Part shown: one piece after another, positions 1 through 7,835 of the stretch
How the letters are laid out: each line of letters begins with the position of its first letter
How positions within the stretch are numbered: position 1 is the stretch's first letter
Origin: an uncultured Prevotella sp.
Lineage (GTDB): Bacteria; Bacteroidota; Bacteroidia; Bacteroidales; Bacteroidaceae
Assembly (NCBI GenBank): GCA_945830345.1
Contig: CALZYS010000011.1
Location: 1 to 36,511, forward strand
Reading direction: 5' to 3'
Length of the DNA: 36,511 nt
Translations under genes and position numbers: made by a program
The notes under the pieces: model-generated
Told to the model about the DNA's origin: nothing
Database searches by the model: none
Seen by the model: the letters and a program-made list of their open reading frames with translations, nothing else

Positions 1-709
1 AGAGCGGTCCCATCCACTCGGAGTCACGCTTGGCAAGATAGTCGTTGACGGTGACCACATGCACACCGTTGCCCGTGAGGGCATTGAGGAACACCGGCAG
101 GGTGGCGACGAGCGTCTTACCCTCACCGGTAGCCATCTCGGCAATCTTTCCCTGATGAAGTACGACACCACCGAAGAGCTGTACGTCGTAGTGAACCATC
201 TCCCATTTGAGGTCGTTGCCACCGGCAGTCCAGTGGTTGTGATAGATGGCCTTGTCGCCGTCGATGGTGATGAAGTCCTTGCGTGGGTCGGCAGCCAGGT
301 CGCGGTCGAAGTCAGTGGCAGTCACCACTGTCTCCTCGTTTGTGGCGAATCGCTTTGCGGTCTCCTTGACGATTGCAAACACCTCGGGCATCACCTCGTT
401 GAGCTTGTCCTCGAAAATGTCGAGTATCTCCTTGTCAATCTTGTCGATCTGCGCGAAGATGTCGGCACGCTCGTCGATGGGCGTGTCCTCGATTGTAGCC
501 TTCAGGTCGTCAATCTGCTTGCGCTTCTCAACGGCAGACTCCTGTATGTGCTTTCTGATCTCCTGTGTCCTTGCACGGAGAGCGTCGTTGTCGAGTTTTT
601 CGATCTCTGGCGACACAGCCTTCACCTTCTCCACGAACGGTTGGATAAGCTTCATGTCCCTTGTTGACTTGTCACCGAAAAGTGACTTCAATAACTTTGT
701 AAAATTCAT
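1..709 (-). CDS. secA: SecA preprotein translocase ATPase, N-terminal part (cut by window edge)
   Basis: SecA is the cytoplasmic ATPase that drives unfolded preproteins through SecYEG. Only the first 236 residues lie in the window; the rest runs off the left edge. The reverse strand reads [20 protein letters not shown] at the start, typical of Bacteroidetes SecA. The Walker A stretch MATGEGKTL has its GEGKT at about residues 195-199, and the conserved [18 protein letters not shown] follows at the cut end. The ATG at 707-709 is the natural start, and a -7 box (TAATTTTG, 753-760) lies upstream. It follows lnb and the phosphatase-like gene on the same strand with a 103-nt gap, so it probably has its own promoter and may also receive read-through. 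Confidence 0.96.
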   Translation of the reverse strand, partial: MNFTKLLKSLFGDKSTRDMKLIQPFVEKVKAVSPEIEKLDNDALRARTQEIRKHIQESAVEKRKQIDDLKATIEDTPIDERADIFAQIDKIDKEILDIFEDKLNEVMPEVFAIVKETAKRFATNEETVVTATDFDRDLAADPRKDFITIDGDKAIYHNHWTAGGNDLKWEMVHYDVQLFGGVVLHQGKIAEMATGEGKTLVATLPVFLNALTGNGVHVVTVNDYLAKRDSEWMGPL

Positions 710-752
710 ATCTTATTCTTCTTTTTTTTATTCCTATAATTAAAATTCCGTG

Positions 753-760
753 CAAAATTA
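753..760 (-). promoter_or_regulatory. -7 promoter element for secA
   Basis: The minus strand reads TAATTTTG, matching the Bacteroides -7 consensus TAnnTTTG. It lies about 44 nt upstream of the secA ATG. I see no convincing -33 TTTG at the right spacing, so the assignment rests on the -7 match and its position. Confidence 0.55.
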
Positions 761-812
761 CGAAAAATATTCCGTAATCGTGCATAAATCACTGATTATT
801 TGCGTTTTTTAG

Positions 813-2387
813 TCAAAACAATGGTTCAGACGAGCATGCATTGGGTGCACGGATGCGTATTGACTTGGCAATTGTGGGTGAGATGCGGTCGGTTGTGACG
901 TTGTCCACAATGCGTTCCGCCTTGACTCCACAGCCGAACATTATTATAGGAAATTGGATGAACGAGGCACGCGAGAGAGTGTTCTCCATGTTGTCCTCAT
1001 TGAGGATGCGCCATCCGGGATTCACCTCCACAAGAATGTCGCCGCAGCGTTCCTGTGCATATCCGTTGCGAATCTTGTAGATGTTGGGGTTGGTGTTGGA
1101 AAGCAGTTGCAATCCGGTATATACCGAGCGTATTCCTGCCGACATTGAGAGAAACTCCTGTGCCCTCTGTGTGGCGTCGGCAATACTGATGCGCTTGTTT
1201 TCGAGCAGTTGGTGGTTGAGGTATATCTGATTGCCTAAATACGAATCCACGTATCGTGCCTGTCCCCACAGTGCCCCGTAGTACATGTTCAGCAGGTTGG
1301 CAGTGCGGTTGATGTAGAAGATGCCGGTGGGCACGTTGTATTTTGCATAGTCGTTGCCCTCCTCGTCGCAGTATCCCGTGCTTGTCACTACGTATAGCAC
1401 GTTCTTTTGCCCGACGATAAGCTCTATGCCGCTGATGAGGGCGGCTATCTGCTTGTCAAGCCTCACGTAGGTGTCCTGCAATTCGAGCTGGCACTCGTCG
1501 ATGGTGTGGTGGTCGAAGTTGCCGGCGTAATATGTGAGGTTGAGCATGTCGGTGATGCCGTCCTTGCCCATGTCTGTGCTCTTGATGCAATGCAGTGCGG
1601 TTTTTGTTATGCTTTCGTTGACGAGCGCGCTTGCCTTGTATTCTTTGTATCTGCGGTCGCTGTTGAACTTATGCGAGAAGGTGGTCTGGGTGCTGCTGCC
1701 CATAAAATAGGTGAAACTGCCCGTTAAGTAGTTGTCGGGTGTCCATGTCTTGTTGGCAATCTCCTTGATGGCAGGGTAGAGGCGGTTGTACTCCTTTGCC
1801 CATTTCGGCAGTTCCTTGCCGTAGTAATCCGACGAGCACCACTCTCCGCTCTCGTCGTCGAGCCATACGGCTCCGTCGGCGGCATGTCCTGCCGACAGTA
1901 CGGCTGCGTCGCGCGTGGGGGCGATGGAATATACGATGGCCTTGCCCTGGGAATACACCTTTAGTTCGTCGCCAATGGTACTCGTGAGCACGTTCCTTGG
2001 GGATGTGCCCTTGGCCGTACCGATACCCTTTGTCTTGTCGTCGTCCACGCAATACACGGGACGTAGGGTGTTGCGGTCGAGCCATCGCTCGCCCACTATA
2101 CTATTATAATAAGGTGTAGTGCCTGTCATTACAGCTGTTATCGCCGATGCGCGGTCGATGGGCTGGAAGGGGTAGGAGGCATTGCTATACACTCGTCCTT
2201 CGCTGAGCAGTCGCTTAAATCCGTAGCTGCCATAGAGAGGCGAGAAAGCCTCCATATAGTCGGAGCGCAACTGGTCGATGGTGATGTTAACCACCAGTCG
2301 CGGTGCCGACAGTATCACCTGGGCCTCCAGGCGTGCGGCATAGGCAATCGCCACTATGAGTGTAAGTGAAAACTGTCTTTTGTTCAT
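813..2387 (-). CDS. Alkaline-phosphatase-fold (PafA-like) exported protein, apparently catalytically dead
   Basis: 524 residues with a signal peptide (MNKRQFSLTLIVAIAYAARL, cleavage near residue 23). The fold is recognisable as the type I phosphodiesterase / PafA alkaline phosphatase superfamily: VVNITIDQLRSDYM at about 32-45, MTGTTPYYNSIVGERW at about 87-102, LQDTYVRLDKQIAAL in the middle, and a C-terminal tail of the DIAPTLA type. The active site is not intact. The nucleophile region reads PIDRAS instead of a Thr-Gly-His-like motif, Glu stands at residue 100 where PafA has Asn, the TADHG metal-ligand motif is replaced by TSTGYCD, and the last metal His is missing. Only the first Asp (38) and one His (in FDHH) look retained. 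It overlaps lnb by 4 nt (ATGA). The open frame extends upstream into lnb, but that stretch is a shadow. Function is unknown; a structural or chaperone role at the envelope is inference. Confidence 0.82.
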   Translation of the reverse strand: MNKRQFSLTLIVAIAYAARLEAQVILSAPRLVVNITIDQLRSDYMEAFSPLYGSYGFKRLLSEGRVYSNASYPFQPIDRASAITAVMTGTTPYYNSIVGERWLDRNTLRPVYCVDDDKTKGIGTAKGTSPRNVLTSTIGDELKVYSQGKAIVYSIAPTRDAAVLSAGHAADGAVWLDDESGEWCSSDYYGKELPKWAKEYNRLYPAIKEIANKTWTPDNYLTGSFTYFMGSSTQTTFSHKFNSDRRYKEYKASALVNESITKTALHCIKSTDMGKDGITDMLNLTYYAGNFDHHTIDECQLELQDTYVRLDKQIAALISGIELIVGQKNVLYVVTSTGYCDEEGNDYAKYNVPTGIFYINRTANLLNMYYGALWGQARYVDSYLGNQIYLNHQLLENKRISIADATQRAQEFLSMSAGIRSVYTGLQLLSNTNPNIYKIRNGYAQERCGDILVEVNPGWRILNEDNMENTLSRASFIQFPIIMFGCGVKAERIVDNVTTDRISPTIAKSIRIRAPNACSSEPLF

Positions 2388-3538
2388 AGTTTGAAATGAG
2401 TTATACAACGAGTGAGCAATGTGGCTGCCACGAAAATCATGCCTTCGGCATATACCTGCACTGCTCCTCCTATGAAGAACAGTATTATGAGTGACAATGA
2501 TATCTTCCAGTACAGACGGTCCTGCTTCTTGCGCCAGAGACGGCGTATGAAGAAAAGTGGCAGGGGATTGAGCAGCAGTATCTGCAGGTTGGTGCTCGTG
2601 GTGGGATGTTGCGAGAACATCAGGGCGAGGATGAATATGCCGGCGAGTCCTGAGAGCACCATGAGTATGGTGTCCCAAATGCGGAAAATCCTCTTTCGAC
2701 TCAGTTCCACAATCATCAATACCACGGCAATGGCAAAGAGGATAAAGCCACACTCAATGGGACTGAGCGGGAATGGCTGCTCGACAATCTGTACTCCGGG
2801 GATAACGGCATTGCGCGACTCCTTGACGAGCGGACGGAAGATGCCGTCGGTCATTATCTGTGCCTTTTCGGCGTCAATCATCATATAGTCGGGCAGAAAC
2901 TGCTGCTCCCTAAAGGTGATGTGCTTGTCGGCACCAAAGCCGAGGCAGAGGTCAACACCGAACTTTGCCCACGGATATTTCGACGTGTATTGGTGGAGCA
3001 TCTCGCGGTAGGTCTGCTCTTGCTCTCCGCTCACGTATTTTATCTTCCCCTGTATGTTATGCTCTATCATGTCGCGCGCCCTGGTGGTGCAGTTGTCGTA
3101 GAGGCAGTTGTAGCGATACACCTTGTTCTCGTCCTTATAGTTGACGGCAAGCGCACGATAGAGTGCAGCCTTCTCCTGGGTGGTCATATTGATCACCTGC
3201 TCGGTCACCTGACTGCCCCTCTGCCTGTATTCCTCGGCGAAATACCTGAACGGACACACACCGAGTTCGTAGTCGGTGAATCCAAACAGGAAACGCAGCG
3301 GGAAAAACGGCTGGTTGAAGTTGAACACGCCATAATTGAACGCCAAGTCCTCACCCGTGCGCAAATCGTGATATCTGATGGCTGTATGACCATAAAGGGC
3401 ATAAACCTTGGTTCCCGGTGCACAAGTCAGCAAACTGACTTCAATGGAGTCAGATGCTTGGGAATAGGCTAACTGACTGACAATCAGCATAAAAATGCCG
3501 ACGAATAACTTTTTGTATATATCTTTTATCTTTTTCAC
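2384..3538 (-). CDS. lnb: DUF4105 membrane protein, probable lipoprotein N-acyltransferase Lnb
   Basis: 384 residues: an N-terminal signal or anchor (about 9-26), a periplasmic DUF4105 domain (about 30-250), then four or so hydrophobic segments between about 260 and 375. The domain carries the paired motifs YGHTAIRY (His51) and DNCTTRARD (Cys150), consistent with a thiol His/Cys active site. DUF4105 proteins of Bacteroides were reported to N-acylate the lipoprotein amino-terminal Cys (Lnb), a job done by Lnt in Proteobacteria. I infer that role by family. The start is GTG (3536-3538): an in-frame stop lies just upstream, and the next Met (residue 17) would remove the basic end of the signal peptide. 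The stop overlaps the next gene's ATG (ATGA), implying coupled translation. The -7 box is only a few nt upstream, so the mRNA may be almost leaderless. Confidence 0.8.
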   Translation of the reverse strand: MKKIKDIYKKLFVGIFMLIVSQLAYSQASDSIEVSLLTCAPGTKVYALYGHTAIRYHDLRTGEDLAFNYGVFNFNQPFFPLRFLFGFTDYELGVCPFRYFAEEYRQRGSQVTEQVINMTTQEKAALYRALAVNYKDENKVYRYNCLYDNCTTRARDMIEHNIQGKIKYVSGEQEQTYREMLHQYTSKYPWAKFGVDLCLGFGADKHITFREQQFLPDYMMIDAEKAQIMTDGIFRPLVKESRNAVIPGVQIVEQPFPLSPIECGFILFAIAVVLMIVELSRKRIFRIWDTILMVLSGLAGIFILALMFSQHPTTSTNLQILLLNPLPLFFIRRLWRKKQDRLYWKISLSLIILFFIGGAVQVYAEGMIFVAATLLTRCITHFKL

Positions 3539-3542
3539 GGTG

Positions 3543-3550
3543 CAAATTTA
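3543..3550 (-). promoter_or_regulatory. -7 promoter element for lnb
   Basis: The minus strand reads TAAATTTG (consensus TAnnTTTG). Its last base is 5 nt from the GTG of lnb, so transcription would begin at or within a few nt of the start codon. Confidence 0.5.
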
Positions 3551-3595
3551 ATGTCTTTTTTTGGAAAAACATTCGATTATCTCGATTTTTTTCAA

Positions 3596-3603
3596 TAATT
3601 TTG
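3596..3603 (+). promoter_or_regulatory. -7 promoter element for coaX
   Basis: TAATTTTG matches TAnnTTTG and lies 25 nt before the coaX ATG. With the lnb box it forms a divergent promoter region of about 90 nt. No clear -33 element was seen. Confidence 0.5.
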
Positions 3604-3628
3604 CACCCTGAAATTGAATTTAATAAAA

Positions 3629-4354
3629 ATGAACCTCATAATTGACGCGGGAAACACCTGTATCAAATTGGCGGCATTCAAGGGTGACAACCCCGTTGAA
3701 GTATGCCGTATGGACTACGACGAACTTGAAAAGTTCGCTCGTTTCACCACCTCTTACCCCTTTAGTCGGGGTATAGTGTCGTCGGTGGTGGATATGCCTC
3801 AGGCTCTTGAGGCTGCCATCTCAGCCCTGCCTTTCGGGGTGGTGCCACTTGTGCCGGGGGAAACGCCCGTTCCCTTGCGCATCAAGTATGCCACTCCCCA
3901 TACCCTCGGTGCCGACCGTCTGGCTGCTGCCGTCGGAGCCTATGCCAAGAGCGGGGGTAGGGAAGTGCTTGTCATCGACATGGGCACATGCATCACCTAC
4001 GACTTTGTGAATGCCGACGGAGAATATCTTGGCGGCAATATCTCGCCAGGGCCAAAACTCAGGCTCAAGGCCCTCAACTCGTTCACTGCCCGCCTGCCTT
4101 TGGTGAGTCGTCATGGCGACACGCCCGAGATGGGCGACACCACCGAAACAGCAATAAGAAGTGGCGTCGTAAATGGTATAAGACGTGAAATTGAGGGCTA
4201 TATAAGTGATTTTTTATTAAAATATCCCAATCTTTTTGTTTATTTAACGGGCGGAGTGCATCTTGATTTGCACATTTCAGAAAAAATGCGCATCTTTGCA
4301 GATGATTTCATTGTCCCCTATGGATTGAACAGTATTTTAGAGTATAAGAATTAG
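3629..4354 (+). CDS. coaX: Type III pantothenate kinase
   Basis: CoaX phosphorylates pantothenate in the first committed step of coenzyme A synthesis; it is cytoplasmic and belongs to the ASKHA fold. The 241-residue length is usual for the family. Residues 3-12 (LIIDAGNTCI) form the phosphate-binding loop, DMGTCITYDF (Asp117 onward) is the second ASKHA motif, GGNISPG near 137 and the LTGG near the C-terminus complete the nucleotide and pantothenate site. The ATG at 3629 puts the IDAGNT motif at the very N-terminus, as usual; an in-frame TTG at 3614 is less likely. It begins a plus-strand group of envelope genes, 18 nt ahead of the outer-membrane protein gene. Confidence 0.95.
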   Translation: MNLIIDAGNTCIKLAAFKGDNPVEVCRMDYDELEKFARFTTSYPFSRGIVSSVVDMPQALEAAISALPFGVVPLVPGETPVPLRIKYATPHTLGADRLAAAVGAYAKSGGREVLVIDMGTCITYDFVNADGEYLGGNISPGPKLRLKALNSFTARLPLVSRHGDTPEMGDTTETAIRSGVVNGIRREIEGYISDFLLKYPNLFVYLTGGVHLDLHISEKMRIFADDFIVPYGLNSILEYKN

Positions 4355-4372
4355 ACATATTATATATATTTG

Positions 4373-5695
4373 ATGAGAAAGATAACAATAGTCGCACTTA
4401 TGTGCGCATCAGTATTGACAGTCAATGCACAGAGCGGAACCAATTCGCCCTACAGTCAGTATGGTCTTGGCGTTTTGTCCGACCAGTCGCAAGGTTTCAG
4501 TCGTGGTATGAATGGATTGGGATTGGGTTTAAGATTCTCCAATCAGGTCAACACCCTCAATCCCGCCTCTTACTCGGCAGTGGATTCTTTGACCATGATT
4601 TTCGATGCTGGCTTGTCGGGACAGGTCACTAATTTCAAGGAAACCACATTAAAAAATGGAGTGCCGGTAACCAAGAAGCTTAATGCTAACAACTCGGATT
4701 TCGAGTATGTCGTTGGTTCGTTCCGCCTTTTCCCAAAGATTGGTATGGCATTCGGTATATTGCCATATACCAACATTGGCTACAATTATCAAAGGTACGA
4801 AGAACAGATTGACACAGAAGAGGGAACCCTGCTAATGAAATCCACCGAGACTCACAGTGGTTCGGGCGGACTCCATCAGGCTTTCATAGGTGCAGGATGG
4901 AATTTCTACAAGGGATTCTCATTCGGTGCCAACATTGGCTATCTGTGGGGCTCTTACGACAAGAGTGTCACTGTCTCCAACAGCGATGCTTACGTCAACA
5001 CCGTGATGCGCACTTATTCTGCCACGGTGAGGAGCTATAAGATTGACCTCGGATTGCAGTGGCAGCACAGGTGGGACAAGAAGAACGTCACCACGGTAGG
5101 TCTGACCTATGGAATCGGACACAGTCTTAACAGCGACCCCGAGCTTATCACCACTATAAGCAATCCCCAGACGGGTGTTGCCACATACGACACCGTACGA
5201 GTGGCCGACGGACTGCATGTCCCCACCACATTAGGACTCGGTGTGGCATGGACACGCAACAACTCGCTCACCGTAGGTCTCGACTACACGATGCAGAAGT
5301 GGGGCAGTTGTGATTATCCCCAACTCAACACCACTACAGGTGAGTATCGTCGTGTGAGTGGTATGCTGAAAGACCGCCACAAGGTGACCCTCGGATTGCA
5401 GTGGATTCCCAATCCCATGACCCGCAAGTTCCTCAATCGTGTCAACTATCGTTTAGGTGTGTCTTACAACACTCCATACGTCAAGGTCAACGGACAGGAC
5501 GGTCCCAAGGAATTCAGTGTGAGTGCAGGTTTTGGTATTCCCATCGTCAATGGATGGAACAACCGCTCGATGTTTAATATCAGTGGTCAGTGGGTGAGGG
5601 CTTCCGCCAAGGATCTCATCACCGAGAACACGTTCCGTATCAACATCGGCTTGACGTTCACCGAGGACTGGTTTATGAAGTGGAAGGTTAAGTGA
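4373..5695 (+). CDS. Outer-membrane beta-barrel protein (unassigned family)
   Basis: 440 residues with a signal peptide (MRKITIVALMCASVLTVNAQ). The mature part is rich in alternating amphipathic strands and glycine/aromatic residues (for example SPYSQYGLG, GIGHSLNSD, LGLQWQHRW), and it ends with a strand-like segment (INIGLTFTEDWFMKWKVK). I read this as an outer-membrane barrel of roughly FadL/OmpP1-like size, without a specific substrate. It sits between coaX and lptC, where a barrel gene is common in Bacteroidales; a role in lipid or LPS-linked envelope work is inference. The start is the ATG at 4373; a TTG directly before it is in frame but unnecessary. The stop codon abuts a perfect 15-bp inverted repeat. 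Confidence 0.75.
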   Translation: MRKITIVALMCASVLTVNAQSGTNSPYSQYGLGVLSDQSQGFSRGMNGLGLGLRFSNQVNTLNPASYSAVDSLTMIFDAGLSGQVTNFKETTLKNGVPVTKKLNANNSDFEYVVGSFRLFPKIGMAFGILPYTNIGYNYQRYEEQIDTEEGTLLMKSTETHSGSGGLHQAFIGAGWNFYKGFSFGANIGYLWGSYDKSVTVSNSDAYVNTVMRTYSATVRSYKIDLGLQWQHRWDKKNVTTVGLTYGIGHSLNSDPELITTISNPQTGVATYDTVRVADGLHVPTTLGLGVAWTRNNSLTVGLDYTMQKWGSCDYPQLNTTTGEYRRVSGMLKDRHKVTLGLQWIPNPMTRKFLNRVNYRLGVSYNTPYVKVNGQDGPKEFSVSAGFGIPIVNGWNNRSMFNISGQWVRASAKDLITENTFRINIGLTFTEDWFMKWKVK

Positions 5696-5726
5696 TCTAA
5701 TAATCGGACGAGTCCGATTATTAGAT
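5695..5726 (+). repeat. Perfect 15-bp inverted repeat at the stop codon of the outer-membrane protein gene
   Basis: Arms 5695-5709 and 5712-5726 (ATCTAATAATCGGAC and its complement) are perfect, with only GA between them. The last base of the TGA stop is the first base of the hairpin. No U-tract follows; instead an AATTAAAA array starts at once (5727). It may be a terminator or mRNA-protecting hairpin, and it belongs to the composite element described in the findings. Confidence 0.85.
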
Positions 5727-5784
5727 ATTAAAAATTAAAAATTAAAAATTAAAAATTAAAAATTAAAAAATTAAAATATTAAAG
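5727..5784 (+). repeat. Short tandem array of ATTAAAA units
   Basis: Seven to eight units of about 7-8 nt (ATTAAAAATTAAAAATTAAA and so on) directly follow the hairpin and end in ATTAAAGTT. Related arrays occur at several other gene boundaries in the window. It is intergenic and non-coding. Confidence 0.85.
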
Positions 5785-5828
5785 TTTTGTCACGGATTTC
5801 ACGGAATACTATATATATATATAATAAG

Positions 5829-6485
5829 GTGGCGAAGTCGGGCAGCGTGCTGCTCTTCTGCCTTTTTCTCCTCATGGCGTCATGCTCTGAGGAGAAGGAG
5901 CATATTGCCCCTGCCATCCGCGACCGCGACTCGGTGTCGATGATGACCTCCTACGGAGTCAACACCCTTATCTCCGACTCGGGAGTGATAAAATATCGCA
6001 TTGTCACCGAGCGATGGGATGTCAACACCATCAAGAACCCGTCGAGATGGACATTCATCTGCGGAATCTTCATGGAGCAGTTTGACGAGAAATTCCATAT
6101 CGAAGGATATATCCAAGCCGACACTGCATGGTATTACGACCAGTTGAAGCTGTGGGAACTGCGCGGAAGGGTTCGCCTGCGCAATGTCAACGGCTTGCGC
6201 TTCTCAAGTGAGGAACTCTTCTGGGACGGCATCAAGCACGAACTCTATTCCAACAAATATTCGCAGGTCATCACTCCGGAGCGCACCCTTGAGGGCACGT
6301 ATTTCCGCAGCGATGAGAACATGCGCCATTATACAGTGAGCAACTCCAAGGGCTCGTTCATAAAGAACGACGACAAGCCCAAGGACGAGACACCCGCTGC
6401 CGACTCCAAGGACTCCGCCAAGGACACCACCAAGGTGGAAATACCCAAGCGGCAGCAGACAAAACCATTCAAGAAGACAAAATGA
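5829..6485 (+). CDS. lptC: LPS-export LptC-like lipoprotein
   Basis: LptC is the bitopic or lipid-anchored periplasmic component that passes LPS from LptBFG to LptA. From the GTG at 5829 the protein has 218 residues. The N-terminus is a lipoprotein signal with lipobox LMASC (Cys19), so it should be lipid-anchored rather than held by a TM helix. The middle is beta-jellyroll-like: YRIVTERWDV, HIEGYIQADTAWYY and LRGRVRLRNVNGLRFSSEEL, the usual LptC/OstA pattern. The C-terminal 45 residues are a Lys/Asp-rich, low-complexity tail. The frame is open back to a TTG at 5787, but that stretch overlaps repeat-like intergenic DNA, so I prefer GTG 5829. Its stop overlaps the next ATG (ATGA). Confidence 0.8.
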   Translation: MAKSGSVLLFCLFLLMASCSEEKEHIAPAIRDRDSVSMMTSYGVNTLISDSGVIKYRIVTERWDVNTIKNPSRWTFICGIFMEQFDEKFHIEGYIQADTAWYYDQLKLWELRGRVRLRNVNGLRFSSEELFWDGIKHELYSNKYSQVITPERTLEGTYFRSDENMRHYTVSNSKGSFIKNDDKPKDETPAADSKDSAKDTTKVEIPKRQQTKPFKKTK

Positions 6486-7741
6486 CAGATACCGTTATAG
6501 CACTGATAGTCACCATGGTGTTCTCCGCATTCTTTTCGGGTATGGAGATTGCCTTCGTGTCGAGCAATCGCCTGTTGGCTGAGATGGACACCAGCGGCAG
6601 TCCGAGTCAGAGGGCTATCAGCTACTTTTATCGCCATCCCAACAACTTTGTCTCCACGATGCTCGTGGGCAACAATATCGCCCTCGTCATCTATGGTATC
6701 TTGTTTGCCAAGATATTCGACGCCACCCTCTTCAGTGCCCTTGGCGATGGTGAGCGGGTGACTGCCGACACGATACTCTCCACCGTGATAGTGCTCTTCA
6801 CGGGCGAGTTTCTGCCCAAGACCATCTGCAAGAGCAACCCCAACACCATGCTCTCCCTCTTCGCCATTCCCGCCATGGTGTTCTATATCGTGCTCTATCC
6901 CATATCGCGCTTTGCCACATTCCTCTCGCGCGCCATGCTCTTTATGGTGGGAGTGAGGATGGAGAAGCAGAATGAGGGAGCGGGATTTACCCGTGTGGAT
7001 CTCGACTATCTCGTGCAGAGCAGTATCGACAATGCCAAGGACGACGAGGAGATAACCGACGAGGTGAAGATATTCCACAATGCCCTCGACTTCAGCGACA
7101 CCAAGGTGAGGGATTGTATGGTGCCTCGCACCGAGATTGAGGCTGTGGATGTGGAGGACTGCACGGTGGATGAACTGCGCAACAAGTTTATAGAGAGCGG
7201 ATTCTCAAAGATAATAGTGTATAAGGACGACATCGACCATATCATTGGATATATCCACTCGTCAGAGATGTTCCGCAATCCCGATAAATGGCGCGACGGC
7301 ATACGCACCCTTCCCTATGTACCCGAGACCATGGCAGCCAAGAAACTCATGCACACCTTCATGCAGCAGAAGAAATCCATCGGAGTAGTGGTGGACGAGT
7401 TTGGGGGCACAAGCGGACTTGTCTCACTTGAGGACATCGTCGAGGAGATATTCGGCGAGATAGAGGACGAGCACGACACCAGCAACTATGTGGCCCGACA
7501 GACTGACGACGGCGACTACCTTCTCTCTGCCCGACTCGAGATTGAGAAAGTCAACGAGATGTTCGATCTCGAACTGCCCGAAAGTGACGAATATATGACA
7601 GTTGGTGGACTCATTCTGCACGAATATCAGAGCTTCCCCAAACTCAACGAAATAGTGACAATTGGCGACTACGAATTCAAAATAGTGAAGTCAACCATGA
7701 CAAAAATAGAGCTTGTGAGGTTAAAAGTAGTGAAGAAATAA
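6482..7741 (+). CDS. CNNM/CorC-type (hemolysin family) transporter with CBS pair
   Basis: 419 residues. The N-terminal DUF21/CNNM membrane domain (about 1-180) has several TM helices and the FFSGMEIAF and VGNNIALVIYG motifs. A CBS pair occupies about 200-325 (MVPRTEIEAVDVED; IGVVVDEFGGTSGLVSLEDI), and a CorC_HlyC domain closes the protein (about 340-415). Family members export or sense Mg2+/Co2+, and the Bacteroidetes relative GldE sits near gliding and envelope genes. The old name hemolysin is not evidence of lysis. Translation is coupled to lptC through a 4-nt ATGA overlap. The Lys-rich C-terminus is cytoplasmic. Confidence 0.9.
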   Translation: MTDTVIALIVTMVFSAFFSGMEIAFVSSNRLLAEMDTSGSPSQRAISYFYRHPNNFVSTMLVGNNIALVIYGILFAKIFDATLFSALGDGERVTADTILSTVIVLFTGEFLPKTICKSNPNTMLSLFAIPAMVFYIVLYPISRFATFLSRAMLFMVGVRMEKQNEGAGFTRVDLDYLVQSSIDNAKDDEEITDEVKIFHNALDFSDTKVRDCMVPRTEIEAVDVEDCTVDELRNKFIESGFSKIIVYKDDIDHIIGYIHSSEMFRNPDKWRDGIRTLPYVPETMAAKKLMHTFMQQKKSIGVVVDEFGGTSGLVSLEDIVEEIFGEIEDEHDTSNYVARQTDDGDYLLSARLEIEKVNEMFDLELPESDEYMTVGGLILHEYQSFPKLNEIVTIGDYEFKIVKSTMTKIELVRLKVVKK

Positions 7742-7782
7742 AGTTTTTTCCACTTTTCTTCCGTTATTTCATATATTTTTTG

Positions 7783-7790
7783 TAATTTTG
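7783..7790 (+). promoter_or_regulatory. -7 promoter element for ppiD
   Basis: TAATTTTG lies 45 nt before the ppiD ATG in the 94-nt gap after the transporter gene. It suggests ppiD has its own promoter as well as possible read-through. Confidence 0.5.
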
Positions 7791-7835
7791 TGCGCTAAAA
7801 ATGACAATATAAATAAAAAACAATAAAACAAAGAA

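Noticed and set aside
2388..2753. N-terminal extension of the phosphatase-like frame
   Set aside because: It overlaps the coding end of lnb and has no signal-peptide character; the ATG at 2387 begins a clear signal peptide and forms an ATGA overlap.
4365..4372. TATATTTG directly before the outer-membrane protein ATG
   Set aside because: It matches TAnnTTTG by letters but ends at the start codon, lies in a simple AT run and has no -33; read-through from coaX is more likely.
5787..5828. TTG start for lptC
   Set aside because: The stretch lies in repeat-like intergenic DNA; the GTG at 5829 gives a normal-length lipoprotein signal peptide. It remains possible.
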